Shown one piece after another: positions 17,688 through 26,064 of a DNA stretch of 64,000 nt (position 1 is the stretch's first letter; each line of letters begins with the position of its first letter). The stretch spans positions 1 to 64,000 of the forward strand of contig NZ_JNLC01000013.1 in NCBI RefSeq assembly GCF_000702305.1, written 5' to 3'. The translations under genes and the position numbers were made by a program. A model generated the notes under the pieces. The model did no database searches. It was not told the DNA's origin and was given only the letters and a program-made list of their open reading frames with translations. This DNA is from Allobosea sp. 117. Lineage in GTDB: Bacteria; Pseudomonadota; Alphaproteobacteria; Rhizobiales; Xanthobacteraceae.

Positions 17688-19202
17688 ATGAGCATCGAAT
17701 CAACGCAGGGCTCGCTTCCAGCGAGCGGAGGCGGCGTCACCTACACCACAGTCGACGTCGCCTATTTCGAGGCCCGCGGCCTCAAGCGCTATGCCGGCGT
17801 CGCCTCGCTGTGGGCGCTCGGGGTGGGCGCGGTCATCTCCGGCCATTTCTCCGGCTGGAACCTCGGCCTCGGCACCGGCGGCTGGGGCGGGCTATTCATC
17901 GCCTCGGTGATCATCGCCATCATGTATCTCGGCCTGACGCTGTCGATCGCCGAGATGTCCGCCGCGCTGCCGCACACCGGGGCGGCCTATTCCTTCGCGC
18001 GCACCGCGATGGGGCCGTGGGGCGGCTTCATCACCGGCCTGTGCGAGAACGTCGAATATGTCGTCACGCCGGCGGTGGTGGTGTTCTTCATCGGCTCCTA
18101 TCTCGGTTCGATCTTCGGAACGCCGCCGGAGTTCCAGCCGGTCTACTGGGTGTTCGGCTACATCGTCTTCGTCGGGCTCAACGTCGTCGGGGTGGAGCTC
18201 TCCTTCAAGGTCACGCTGGTGGTGACGCTGCTGGCGCTCGCCTGCCTCGTCGCCTTCTGGGTCAGCGCGTTGCCGAACATCGACTTTACCCGCTGGGCGC
18301 TCAACATCGGCGCCGACGGCACCGAGCTGCCGGAAGGCGGCGGGCCGTTCCTGCCGTTCGGCTTCTACGGCGTGCTCGCCTCGCTGCCCTTCGCGGTGTG
18401 GCTGTTCCTCGCCATCGAGCAGCTTCCGCTGGCGGCGGAGGAATCGATCGATCCGAAGCGCGACCTCCCGCGCGGCATCATCCTGGGCATCGCCACGCTG
18501 ATCGTCTCGGCCTTCATGATCCTCTGGCTGAACTCCTCGGTGGCGAACGGCGCCTTCGCGCTCGGCAAGTCCGGCGAGCCGCTGCTCGACGGCTTCCGCG
18601 CCATCTATGGCGACGGCGCCGCCAAGGTGCTGGCGCTGATAGCGGTGATCGGGCTGATCGCCTCGTTCCACACCATCATCTACGCGCAGGGCCGGCAGAT
18701 CTATTCGCTGTCGCGCGCCGGCTACTTCCCGCGCTGGATGTCGATCACGCACGGCACCCGCAAGACCCCGCACCTCGCCATGGTGGTCGGCGCGGTGGTG
18801 GCGCTGCTGCTGATGCTGGTGATCTGGTTCAGCGTCGGCGCCGAGCAGGGCGCCTCGGTGATCGGCGGCACGCTGCTGAACATGGCGGTGTTCGGCGCCA
18901 TGCTCTCCTATGTGATGCAGGCGCTGTCCTACATCCTGCTCAAGAAGAACGCGCCCCAGATCGAGCGGCCCTACAAGAGCCCGTTCGGCGTCGTCGGGGC
19001 GGGGCTCACCATCCTCATCGCGGTGGTGACGCTGTTCTTCCAGCTCTCCGATCCGGTCTACCGCGCCGGCGTCATCGGCGTCGCCATCTGGTTCGCGCTC
19101 GGCATCGTCTATTTCGCGCTCGCCGGCCGCCACAAGCTGGTGCTTTCGCCGGAGGAGGAGTTCGCGCTCTCCAAGGGCACCGCCGAATACAAGTCCCACT
19201 GA
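17688..19202 (+). CDS. eat: Ethanolamine-permease-type APC family transporter
   Basis: Amino acid-polyamine-organocation carrier of 504 aa with about twelve hydrophobic helices. The N-terminal signature RGLKRYAGVASLWALGVGA, then YLGLTLSIAEMSAALPHTGA and RTAMGPWGGFITGLCENVEY, are typical of the ethanolamine permease subfamily (2A0305). Ethanolamine as substrate is inferred from this likeness; no eut genes are visible in the window. The ATG at 17688 has AGGGGA upstream; the frame also stays open back to 17565. It is a non-wall gene placed between murD and ftsW, with base composition like its neighbours. An intrinsic terminator follows. Confidence 0.82.
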   Translation: MSIESTQGSLPASGGGVTYTTVDVAYFEARGLKRYAGVASLWALGVGAVISGHFSGWNLGLGTGGWGGLFIASVIIAIMYLGLTLSIAEMSAALPHTGAAYSFARTAMGPWGGFITGLCENVEYVVTPAVVVFFIGSYLGSIFGTPPEFQPVYWVFGYIVFVGLNVVGVELSFKVTLVVTLLALACLVAFWVSALPNIDFTRWALNIGADGTELPEGGGPFLPFGFYGVLASLPFAVWLFLAIEQLPLAAEESIDPKRDLPRGIILGIATLIVSAFMILWLNSSVANGAFALGKSGEPLLDGFRAIYGDGAAKVLALIAVIGLIASFHTIIYAQGRQIYSLSRAGYFPRWMSITHGTRKTPHLAMVVGAVVALLLMLVIWFSVGAEQGASVIGGTLLNMAVFGAMLSYVMQALSYILLKKNAPQIERPYKSPFGVVGAGLTILIAVVTLFFQLSDPVYRAGVIGVAIWFALGIVYFALAGRHKLVLSPEEEFALSKGTAEYKSH

Positions 19203-19230
19203 TCTCCCGCGGCCAACCTCCCGCGATCTC

Positions 19231-19267
19231 GCCGGGCGTCCCCCACGGATGCCCGGCGCTTTCTTTC
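19231..19267 (+). terminator. Rho-independent terminator after the permease gene
   Basis: An 11-bp stem (19231-19241 with 19247-19257, one G-U pair, loop CCCAC) is followed by GCTTTCTTTC. It lies 28 bp after the permease stop. It would separate the permease transcript from ftsW, implying that ftsW has its own promoter. Confidence 0.7.
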
Positions 19268-19297
19268 GCGGCGCCGCTCGCGAAAACCGCCGCGCTC

Positions 19298-19313
19298 TTA
19301 AGGCTCCATCAAC
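19298..19313 (+). promoter_or_regulatory. Degenerate CtrA-like box upstream of ftsW
   Basis: TTAAG and TCAAC are separated by six bases, giving the 11-bp phasing of the CtrA consensus TTAAC-N6-TTAAC with one mismatch in each half. It lies about 50 bp before the ftsW start and just after a terminator, where a promoter is expected. This is a motif match only. Confidence 0.3.
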
Positions 19314-19364
19314 CCTAACCGTTCGATATTTCCGGAAGTCAGTTGCGTTCCGGAGTGTGGCGTA

Positions 19365-20528
19365 ATGATTTCGCGTGCCGAACGGACGGTGGTCGGCGAA
19401 TGGTGGTGGACCGTCGACCGGCTGCTGCTTGGTGCGCTCGCCGCGCTGATGATCACGGGCATCGTGCTGGCGCTCGCTGCGAGCCCGCCCGTCGCCGCCC
19501 GCCTCGGCATTCCCGATCCGTTCCATTTCGTGAATCGGCAGGTGATGTTCCTCATCCCCGCCGTGGTCGTGCTGATCGGCACCTCCTTTCTCAACCCGCG
19601 GCAGATCCGCCGCGTGTCGCTGGTGCTGTTCCTGGTCTTCCTCACCCTCCTGTTCGCGACGCTGATCATAGGACCGGAGGTTAAGGGCTCGCGGCGCTGG
19701 CTCACGCTGGCCGGCATCACCATCCAGCCCTCCGAATTCCTGAAGCCCAGCTTCGTGATCATCGCCGCATGGCTGTTCTCGGAGAGCGTGCGGCGCCCGG
19801 AGATGCCCGGCCAGTTGCTCGCCATCGGCCTGCTCGGCGCGGTGGTGACGCCACTGGTGCTGCAGCCCGATTTCGGCCAGACCATGCTGGTCTCGCTGGT
19901 CTGGGGCAGCCTGTTCTTCCTCGCCGGCCTGCGCATCATCTGGGTGATGGCGCTCGGCGGTGTCGGCGCCTTCGGTCTGGTCGCGGCCTATTTCATGGTG
20001 CCGCACGTGACGAAGCGCATCGACCGCTTCCTCAACCCGGATTCCGGCGACACCTACCAGATCGACCGCGCCATCGACAGCTTCCTGAACGGCGGCTGGT
20101 TCGGGCAGGGGCCGGGCGAGGGCACCTACAAGCGCATCCTGCCGGACGGCCACACCGACTTCATCTTCGCGGTGGCGGGCGAGGAATTCGGCGCGGTGCT
20201 GTGCCTGATGCTGCTCGCCTTGTTCGCCTTCATCGTGCTGCGCTCGCTCAACCGGGCGATGGACGACGACGATCCCTTCGTGCGCTTCGCCGTCTCCGGC
20301 CTCGCCATCCTGTTCGGCCTGCAATCGGCCATCAACATGATGGTCAATCTGCACCTGATGCCGGCCAAGGGCATGACGCTGCCCTTCGTCTCCTATGGCG
20401 GTTCCTCGCTTCTTTCGCTCGCCTATGGCATGGGCATGCTGATCGCGCTGACCCGCCGGCGGCCGCGCAGTGCCACCCTCGCCGAGCTCGAGCGGCTCGG
20501 CACGCGCCTCGGCGGCCGGCTCGCCTGA
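19365..20528 (+). CDS. ftsW: Septal peptidoglycan polymerase FtsW (SEDS family)
   Basis: SEDS glycosyltransferase working with FtsI, 387 aa and about ten membrane helices. Family motifs include NPRQIRRVS, GSRRWLTLAGITIQPSEFLKP, QPDFGQTMLVSLVWG, GEEFGAVLCLMLLALFAFIV and KGMTLPFVSYGGSSLLSL. The start is preceded by GGAG at a suitable distance. Upstream lies a terminator and a candidate promoter region, so the second half of the dcw cluster may be transcribed separately from here. Confidence 0.95.
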   Translation: MISRAERTVVGEWWWTVDRLLLGALAALMITGIVLALAASPPVAARLGIPDPFHFVNRQVMFLIPAVVVLIGTSFLNPRQIRRVSLVLFLVFLTLLFATLIIGPEVKGSRRWLTLAGITIQPSEFLKPSFVIIAAWLFSESVRRPEMPGQLLAIGLLGAVVTPLVLQPDFGQTMLVSLVWGSLFFLAGLRIIWVMALGGVGAFGLVAAYFMVPHVTKRIDRFLNPDSGDTYQIDRAIDSFLNGGWFGQGPGEGTYKRILPDGHTDFIFAVAGEEFGAVLCLMLLALFAFIVLRSLNRAMDDDDPFVRFAVSGLAILFGLQSAINMMVNLHLMPAKGMTLPFVSYGGSSLLSLAYGMGMLIALTRRRPRSATLAELERLGTRLGGRLA

Positions 20529-20553
20529 GGCCAATGATGCGAGCTCCGCTGCC

Positions 20554-21702
20554 ATGAGCGCTGCCGACAATCCGGCGGGAAAGCCCGTCATCCTGCTCGC
20601 CGCCGGCGGCACCGGCGGCCATCTGTTCCCGGCCGAGGCGCTGGCGGGCGCACTCGGGGCGCGCGGCGTGCTGGTCGATCTCGCCACCGACGACCGGGCG
20701 GCGCGCTATGCCGGCCAGTTCCCGGCGCGGCGGCTGCACATATTGCCGGCCGACACGGTGCGCTCGCGCTCGCCGCTCTCCCTCGCCCGCACCGCTTTCT
20801 CGCTCGCCTCCGGCATCGCCAAGGGCATGGCGCTGATGCGCTCGCTCAAGCCCGCCGCGGTGGTCGGCTTCGGCGGCTATCCGACCGTGCCGCCGATCAT
20901 GGCCGGGGTGTTCGCCCGGCGGCCGACGATCATCCACGAGGCCAACGGGGTGATGGGACGGGCCAATGCGCTGCTCGCCCCGCGCGTCAAAGCCATCGCG
21001 ACCGGCTATCCGGGCATCTGCGACGGCGATCCCGCGCTCGCCGCCAAGGCGCATCACACCGGCAATCCGGTGCGACCGGCGGTGCGGGCGGCGGCCGGCG
21101 CGCCGTTCCGCGCTCCGCAGGCCGGCGAGCCCTTCCATCTGCTCGTCTTCGGCGGCAGCCAGGGCGCGCGGGTGATGAGCGAGATCGTGCCGCCCGCTAT
21201 CGAGCGTCTGGCGCCGGATCTGCGCGCGCGGCTGCGCATCGTCCAGCAGTCGCGGGCCGAGGACATCGAGGCGGTGCGGGCCGTCTATGACCGGCTCGGG
21301 GTCGAGGCGGAGCTCGCGCCCTTCTTCGACGACCTGCCGGCGCGCATGGCGCGCGCGCATCTGGTGGTCGGGCGCTCCGGCGCCTCGACGGTGGCCGAGC
21401 TCTCGGTGATCGGGCGGCCCTCGGTGCTCGTGCCGCTGCCCCATGCGCTGGACCAGGACCAACTCGCCAATGCGAAGGCGCTGGCGAATGCCGGCGGCGC
21501 GCTGCTGATGCCGCAGGACCAGTTCACGCCGGAGCGCTTCGCGGATGAGCTGGCGCGGCTCGCCGGCGAGCCCGCCGCGCTCGATGCGATGGCTGCCGCG
21601 GCGCTCGCGCTCGGCCGGGCGGACGCGGCCGAGCGGCTGGCCGACCTGGTTCTGCAGGTCGCCGGCCTCGGCACGCATGGCGGGACCGGCGCCCATGCCT
21701 GA
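20554..21702 (+). CDS. murG: Lipid II synthase MurG
   Basis: Peripheral GT28 glycosyltransferase adding GlcNAc to lipid I, 382 aa. Motifs: LAAGGTGGHLFPAEAL, VVGFGGYPTVPPIMAG, IHEANGVMGRANALLAP, FGGSQGARVMSEIVP, and GRSGASTVAELSVIGRPSVL with PLPHALDQDQLANAKAL. The ATG at 20554 was chosen over upstream in-frame codons because those lie inside ftsW; it follows the ftsW stop by 25 bp. Confidence 0.96.
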   Translation: MSAADNPAGKPVILLAAGGTGGHLFPAEALAGALGARGVLVDLATDDRAARYAGQFPARRLHILPADTVRSRSPLSLARTAFSLASGIAKGMALMRSLKPAAVVGFGGYPTVPPIMAGVFARRPTIIHEANGVMGRANALLAPRVKAIATGYPGICDGDPALAAKAHHTGNPVRPAVRAAAGAPFRAPQAGEPFHLLVFGGSQGARVMSEIVPPAIERLAPDLRARLRIVQQSRAEDIEAVRAVYDRLGVEAELAPFFDDLPARMARAHLVVGRSGASTVAELSVIGRPSVLVPLPHALDQDQLANAKALANAGGALLMPQDQFTPERFADELARLAGEPAALDAMAAAALALGRADAAERLADLVLQVAGLGTHGGTGAHA

Positions 21703-21792
21703 GACGGGACGGGGCGGGGATGACGCAGCGGCGCGGCTGGTCTATTCCTCCGCGCCCATGAGCCGGCCGCATCCGGCAAGGAACGATACCCG

Positions 21793-23190
21793 ATGAAGCT
21801 TCCCCTCTCCCTTGGACCCATCCATTTCGTCGGCATCGGCGGCATCGGCATGAGCGGCATCGCCGAGGTGCTGCACAATCTCGGCTATACGGTGCAGGGC
21901 TCCGACGCCGCCGAGAGCGCCAACGTGAAGCGCCTCGCCGAGAAGGGCATCAAGGTGCTGATCGGCCACGACGCCGGCAACATCGAGGGGGCCGAGGTTC
22001 TGGTCGTCTCTTCGGCGATCAAGCGCGACAATCCCGAGCTCGTCGCCGCGCGCCACAAGCGCCTGCCGGTGGTCCGCCGCGCAGAGATGCTAGCCGAGCT
22101 GATGCGGCTGAAGAGCTGCGTGGCCATCGCCGGCACGCACGGCAAGACCACCACCACCTCGCTGGTCGCCACTCTGCTCGACGCTGGCGGCCTGGACCCG
22201 ACCGTTATCAATGGCGGCATCATCAACGCCTACGGCACCAATGCCCGCCTCGGCGACGGCGAATGGATGGTGGTCGAGGCCGACGAGAGCGACGGCACCT
22301 TCCTGAAGCTTCCCGTCGAGGTGGCGATCGTCACCAATATCGACCCCGAGCATCTCGACCACTTCAAGACCTTCGACGCGGTGAAGGACGCCTTCCGCGC
22401 CTTCGTCGAGAACCTGCCCTTCTACGGCTTCGCGGTGATGTGCACCGATCATCCGGTGGTGCAGGCCCTCGTCGGGCACGTCGAGGACCGGCGCGTCATC
22501 ACCTATGGCGCCAATCCGCAGGCGGATGCGCGCATCGTCGACATTGACCTGCGTGGCGGCCAGTGCCGCTTCGGCGTCGTGTTCCGCGACCGGCATGGCG
22601 TGGTGGTGCACGAATTGCGCGACCTCGTGCTGCCCATGCCCGGCCACCACAACGCACTGAACGCCACGGCGGCGGTGGCGGTGGCCCGCGAGTTGGGGCT
22701 CTCCGACGAGCAGATCCGCACCGCGCTCGCCGGCTTCGGCGGGGTGAAGCGGCGTTTCACCCGCACCGGCGAATGGAACGGCGTCGCCATCTTCGACGAT
22801 TACGGCCACCATCCGGTGGAGATCGCCGCCGTGCTCCGCGCCGCCCGCGCCTCGACCGAGGGGCAGGTGATCGCCATCGTGCAGCCGCACCGCTACACGC
22901 GGCTGCAATCGCTGTTCGACCAGTTCGCGACCTGTTTCAACGATGCCGACCACGTCATCGTCGCCGAGGTCTATGCCGCCGGCGAGGCGCCGATCCCCGG
23001 CATCGACCGCGATCACCTGGTCGAGGCGCTGCGCGCGCGCGGCCACCGCTCGGTGACGGCGCTGCCCGGCCCGGAGGCGCTGGCCGGCATCGTGAAGGGC
23101 TTCGCCCGCCCCGGCGACTATGTGGTCTGCCTCGGCGCCGGCAACATCACCCAATGGGCCTACGCGCTGCCCGGGCAGCTCGGGGCGTGA
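21793..23190 (+). CDS. murC: UDP-MurNAc:L-alanine ligase MurC
   Basis: First Mur ligase, adding L-Ala to UDP-MurNAc; 465 aa. The Rossmann N-domain begins [17 protein letters not shown], the ATP site is [11 protein letters not shown] (around 113-123), then [12 protein letters not shown] and [16 protein letters not shown]; the C-domain has [14 protein letters not shown] and QPHRYTRL. All are in family order. It is four bases upstream of murB. Confidence 0.96.
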   Translation: MKLPLSLGPIHFVGIGGIGMSGIAEVLHNLGYTVQGSDAAESANVKRLAEKGIKVLIGHDAGNIEGAEVLVVSSAIKRDNPELVAARHKRLPVVRRAEMLAELMRLKSCVAIAGTHGKTTTTSLVATLLDAGGLDPTVINGGIINAYGTNARLGDGEWMVVEADESDGTFLKLPVEVAIVTNIDPEHLDHFKTFDAVKDAFRAFVENLPFYGFAVMCTDHPVVQALVGHVEDRRVITYGANPQADARIVDIDLRGGQCRFGVVFRDRHGVVVHELRDLVLPMPGHHNALNATAAVAVARELGLSDEQIRTALAGFGGVKRRFTRTGEWNGVAIFDDYGHHPVEIAAVLRAARASTEGQVIAIVQPHRYTRLQSLFDQFATCFNDADHVIVAEVYAAGEAPIPGIDRDHLVEALRARGHRSVTALPGPEALAGIVKGFARPGDYVVCLGAGNITQWAYALPGQLGA

Positions 23191-23194
23191 GGCC

Positions 23195-24133
23195 ATGAGC
23201 GCCGCCGCGGTCGGCTTCCCCGACATCACCGCCGAGCTCGCCACCGCCATGCCGGAGCTGCGTGGGCGCATGAGCGCGAATCAGGCGCTCGCGGACGTCA
23301 CCTGGTTCCGCGTCGGCGGACCGGCGCAGATGCTGTTCGCGCCGGCCGACGAAGCCGATCTCGCCTATTTCCTCGCGCACCTGCCGGCGGATGTCCCGGT
23401 CGTCGTCATCGGCCTCGGCTCGAACCTCATCGTGCGCGACGGCGGCGTGCCGGGCGTGGTGATCCGGCTCGGGCGCGGCTTCAACGCGGTTGCGGTCGAG
23501 GAAGGTCATCGCCTGCGGGTCGGCGCGGCGGTGCCGGATGTGAAGGTCGCCCGCGCGGCGGCGGATGCCGGTATAGACGGGCTCGCCTTCTATCGCGGCA
23601 TTCCCGGCGGCATCGGCGGCGCGCTGCGCATGAATGCCGGGGCGCATCACGGCGAGACGCGCGACTGCCTGATCGAGGCGCGGGCGGTCGACCGGCAGGG
23701 CCGCGTGCATGTGCTCGCCAATGCCGATTTCGGGTTCAGTTACCGGCATTCCGGCGTGCCGGCCGATTTCATCTTCACGCAGGCGCTGTTTCTGGGGCGC
23801 CCGGGCGAGCCCGAGGCGATCCTCGCCGAGATGGAACGCATCACGAGCGCCCGCGAGGCCTCGCAGCCGATTCGCGAGAAGACCGGCGGCTCGACCTTCA
23901 AGAACCCGCCTGGCTCCAAGGCCTGGCAGCTCGTCGACGCGGCCGGCTGCCGGGGTCTGAGGCTCGGCGGTGCGCAGGTCTCGGAGATGCACTGCAACTT
24001 CCTGATCAACACCGGCGGCGCCACCGCCGCCGACATCGAGGGACTGGGCGAGGAGGTCCGGCGACGTGTGAAGGCGTCCTCCGGCATTGAGCTCGAATGG
24101 GAGATCAAGCGCATCGGCGTTCCCCTGTCCTGA
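23195..24133 (+). CDS. murB: UDP-N-acetylenolpyruvoylglucosamine reductase MurB
   Basis: FAD enzyme that reduces UDP-GlcNAc-enolpyruvate to UDP-MurNAc, 312 aa. FAD-binding motifs [14 protein letters not shown] and [19 protein letters not shown], the substrate-loop YRHSGVP and the C-terminal [14 protein letters not shown] (with the proton-donor Ser) and [11 protein letters not shown] are all present. The ATG at 23195 lies four bases after murC; earlier in-frame codons fall inside murC. Confidence 0.95.
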   Translation: MSAAAVGFPDITAELATAMPELRGRMSANQALADVTWFRVGGPAQMLFAPADEADLAYFLAHLPADVPVVVIGLGSNLIVRDGGVPGVVIRLGRGFNAVAVEEGHRLRVGAAVPDVKVARAAADAGIDGLAFYRGIPGGIGGALRMNAGAHHGETRDCLIEARAVDRQGRVHVLANADFGFSYRHSGVPADFIFTQALFLGRPGEPEAILAEMERITSAREASQPIREKTGGSTFKNPPGSKAWQLVDAAGCRGLRLGGAQVSEMHCNFLINTGGATAADIEGLGEEVRRRVKASSGIELEWEIKRIGVPLS

Positions 24134-24157
24134 CGCGCCGGCGACCCGGAGTATGCC

Positions 24158-25078
24158 ATGTCCAAGCATGTCGCCGTCCTGATGGGCGGCTGGTCGGCCG
24201 AGCGCGAGGTGTCGCTGCGCTCGGGGGCGGCCTGCGCCAACGCGGCCGAGAGCGTCGGCTACCGCGTCACCCGCGTCGATGTGGGGCGCGATATCGCCCA
24301 GGTGCTCACCGAGCTGAAGCCGGACGTGGCGCTCAACGTGCTGCACGGCCGGCCGGGCGAGGACGGCATGCTGCAGGGCGTGCTGGAGATCCTGCAGATC
24401 CCCTACACCCATTCCGGAGTGCTCGCCTCGGCGCTGGCCATGGACAAGGCGCAGGCCAAGATCGTGCTGGCCGCGTCCGGCGTTCCGGTGCCTGACGGCA
24501 GGGTCGTCTCGCGATTCGAGGCGGCGCGCGGGCACGTGCTGCCGCGCCCCTATGTGCTGAAGCCGGTGAGCGAGGGATCCTCGGTCGGCGTGTTCATCGT
24601 CACCGAGGAACACGAGCATCCGCCGCAGGAACTGACGCGCGCGGACTGGTCGCACGGCGATGCGCTGCTGGCCGAGCGCTACATCCCCGGGCTGGAGCTG
24701 ACCTGTGCGGTGATGGGCGATGAGGCGCTCGGCGTCATCGAAATTCAGTCCGACCTAAGGTTCTATGATTACGAGGCAAAATACGCTCCGGGCGGCTCCC
24801 GCCACATTTTGCCTGCTAAAATTTTACCTAATATTTACCAAAAGGTCCGGATGCTGTCCCTCACGGCGCACCGTGCGCTCGGCTGTCGGGGCATCAGCAG
24901 GTCCGACTTCCGCTATGACGACCGGACCGGAGACGAATCCGGCCTTGTCTGTCTGGAGGTCAACACGCAACCCGGCATGACCGAAACGTCACTGGTGCCC
25001 GAGCTGGCGGCCCATGCGGGTCATTCGTTCGGCGAGCTTGTGAGATGGATGGTGGAGGACGCTTCGCTCGACCGCTGA
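24158..25078 (+). CDS. ddl: D-alanine--D-alanine ligase
   Basis: ATP-grasp ligase making D-Ala-D-Ala for MurF, 306 aa. Visible motifs: LMGGWSAEREVSLRSG, LHGRPGEDGMLQG, PYTHSGVLASALAMDK, LKPVSEGSSVG, YEAKYAPGGSRH and CLEVNTQPGMTETSLVPE with the metal ligands. GGAG precedes the start. Codons between about 24735 and 24850 are strikingly AT-rich, including TTA, ATT and AAA, unlike the rest of the gene. The 3' end overlaps ftsQ by 34 bp. Confidence 0.95.
   Translation: MSKHVAVLMGGWSAEREVSLRSGAACANAAESVGYRVTRVDVGRDIAQVLTELKPDVALNVLHGRPGEDGMLQGVLEILQIPYTHSGVLASALAMDKAQAKIVLAASGVPVPDGRVVSRFEAARGHVLPRPYVLKPVSEGSSVGVFIVTEEHEHPPQELTRADWSHGDALLAERYIPGLELTCAVMGDEALGVIEIQSDLRFYDYEAKYAPGGSRHILPAKILPNIYQKVRMLSLTAHRALGCRGISRSDFRYDDRTGDESGLVCLEVNTQPGMTETSLVPELAAHAGHSFGELVRWMVEDASLDR
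24809..24839 (+). promoter_or_regulatory. AT-rich segment in ddl with CtrA-like box and weak promoter match
   Basis: Within the coding sequence, two TTTAC half-sites (24823-24827 and 24834-24838) are separated by six bases, the phasing of the CtrA consensus TTAAC-N6-TTAAC with one mismatch per half. A weak -35/-10 pair (TTGCCT 24809-24814, 17-bp spacer, TATTTA 24832-24837) overlaps it. It lies about 205 bp before the ftsQ start. The location suits an internal ftsQAZ promoter. This is inferred from motif and composition. Confidence 0.4.
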
Positions 25079-26064
25079 CCCCCCGGCAGCAGCCGGTGCG
25101 GGGACGGGAAGGCGTAGCCGGTCAAACAAAGCGTGCGCGGCCGGAATACCGGCCGGCGCTGCGGGTCTCGTCGGCTCCCGGCGGGGTCGGGCGCGTGCGG
25201 CCGGCCGACCGCTTCGTCATCGGTACCAAGCGCCTGATGGTGGCGCTGACCGGCTCGCGCATCGCCAATGGCGGCGGCATCTGGCTGCTGGCGGCGCTGT
25301 TCGCGGCGACCGGCGCCTATGGCGTCTCCCGCGGCGGCCATGTCGAGATGGTGACCGAATCGGCCCGCGACATCGCGGATGCCGGCGCCAACCTCGTCGG
25401 ATTCAAGATCAGGACCGTCAATCTCTCAGGCCAGAATCACGTCACCCCCGGCGAGATCCTGGCGACCGCCGGCGTGAAGCCGACCTCCTCCCTGCCGTTC
25501 CTTGACGCCGAGGCGGCGCGCACCCGGCTCGAGGCAACGCCGTGGATCAAGCGCGCCACCGTGCAGAAGCTCTATCCGGACCGGCTGGACATCCAGGTGG
25601 TCGAGCGCGAGGGCTTCGCGCTTTGGCAGAAGGACGGCAAGATCAACGTCATCGCCCGCGACGGCACGGTGATCGCCCCCTATTCGGACGACCCGCGCTA
25701 TGTGCGCCTGCCGATCGTGGTGGGCGAGGGGGCGCAGGAGCACGTCGTCGAGATCGTCGAGGCGCTGGACCTGGTGCCCGGTGTGCGCGACCAGGTGCGC
25801 GCCGCCATCCGGGTCGCCGACCGGCGCTGGACCCTGAAGCTGCGCAACGGCATGGATGTGCGCCTGCCCGAGCGCGGCCTCGACGACGCGCTGACCTCGC
25901 TCGCCGTGCTCGACCGCGACAAGCAACTGCTGACACGCGACATCACCGTCATCGACCTGCGCCTGCCCGACCGCGTCACGGTGCGCCTGTCGGACGCCGC
26001 CTATGAGGCGCGCCAGGCTGATCTCAAGGCCAAGAACAAGGCCAAGAAGGGGGGCAACACGTGA
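25045..26064 (+). CDS. ftsQ: Cell division protein FtsQ
   Basis: Bitopic divisome protein, 339 aa: a basic cytoplasmic tail of about 75 residues, one membrane helix (about 78-98) and a periplasmic POTRA domain (from about 125, RTVNLSGQNHVTPGEILATAG) with WIKRATVQKLYPDRLDIQVVER. The long N-terminus beginning MDGGGR is usual in Rhizobiales and supports the start at 25045, which overlaps the end of ddl by 34 bp. The stop overlaps the ftsA start. The C-terminal end is Lys-rich. Confidence 0.93.
   Translation: MDGGGRFARPLTPRQQPVRGREGVAGQTKRARPEYRPALRVSSAPGGVGRVRPADRFVIGTKRLMVALTGSRIANGGGIWLLAALFAATGAYGVSRGGHVEMVTESARDIADAGANLVGFKIRTVNLSGQNHVTPGEILATAGVKPTSSLPFLDAEAARTRLEATPWIKRATVQKLYPDRLDIQVVEREGFALWQKDGKINVIARDGTVIAPYSDDPRYVRLPIVVGEGAQEHVVEIVEALDLVPGVRDQVRAAIRVADRRWTLKLRNGMDVRLPERGLDDALTSLAVLDRDKQLLTRDITVIDLRLPDRVTVRLSDAAYEARQADLKAKNKAKKGGNT

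Noticed and set aside
17892-20687. A 931-codon open frame on the minus strand antisense to the permease and ftsW
   Set aside because: It is a high-GC shadow: charged, His/Arg/Asp-rich translation without domains, exactly opposite well-supported genes.
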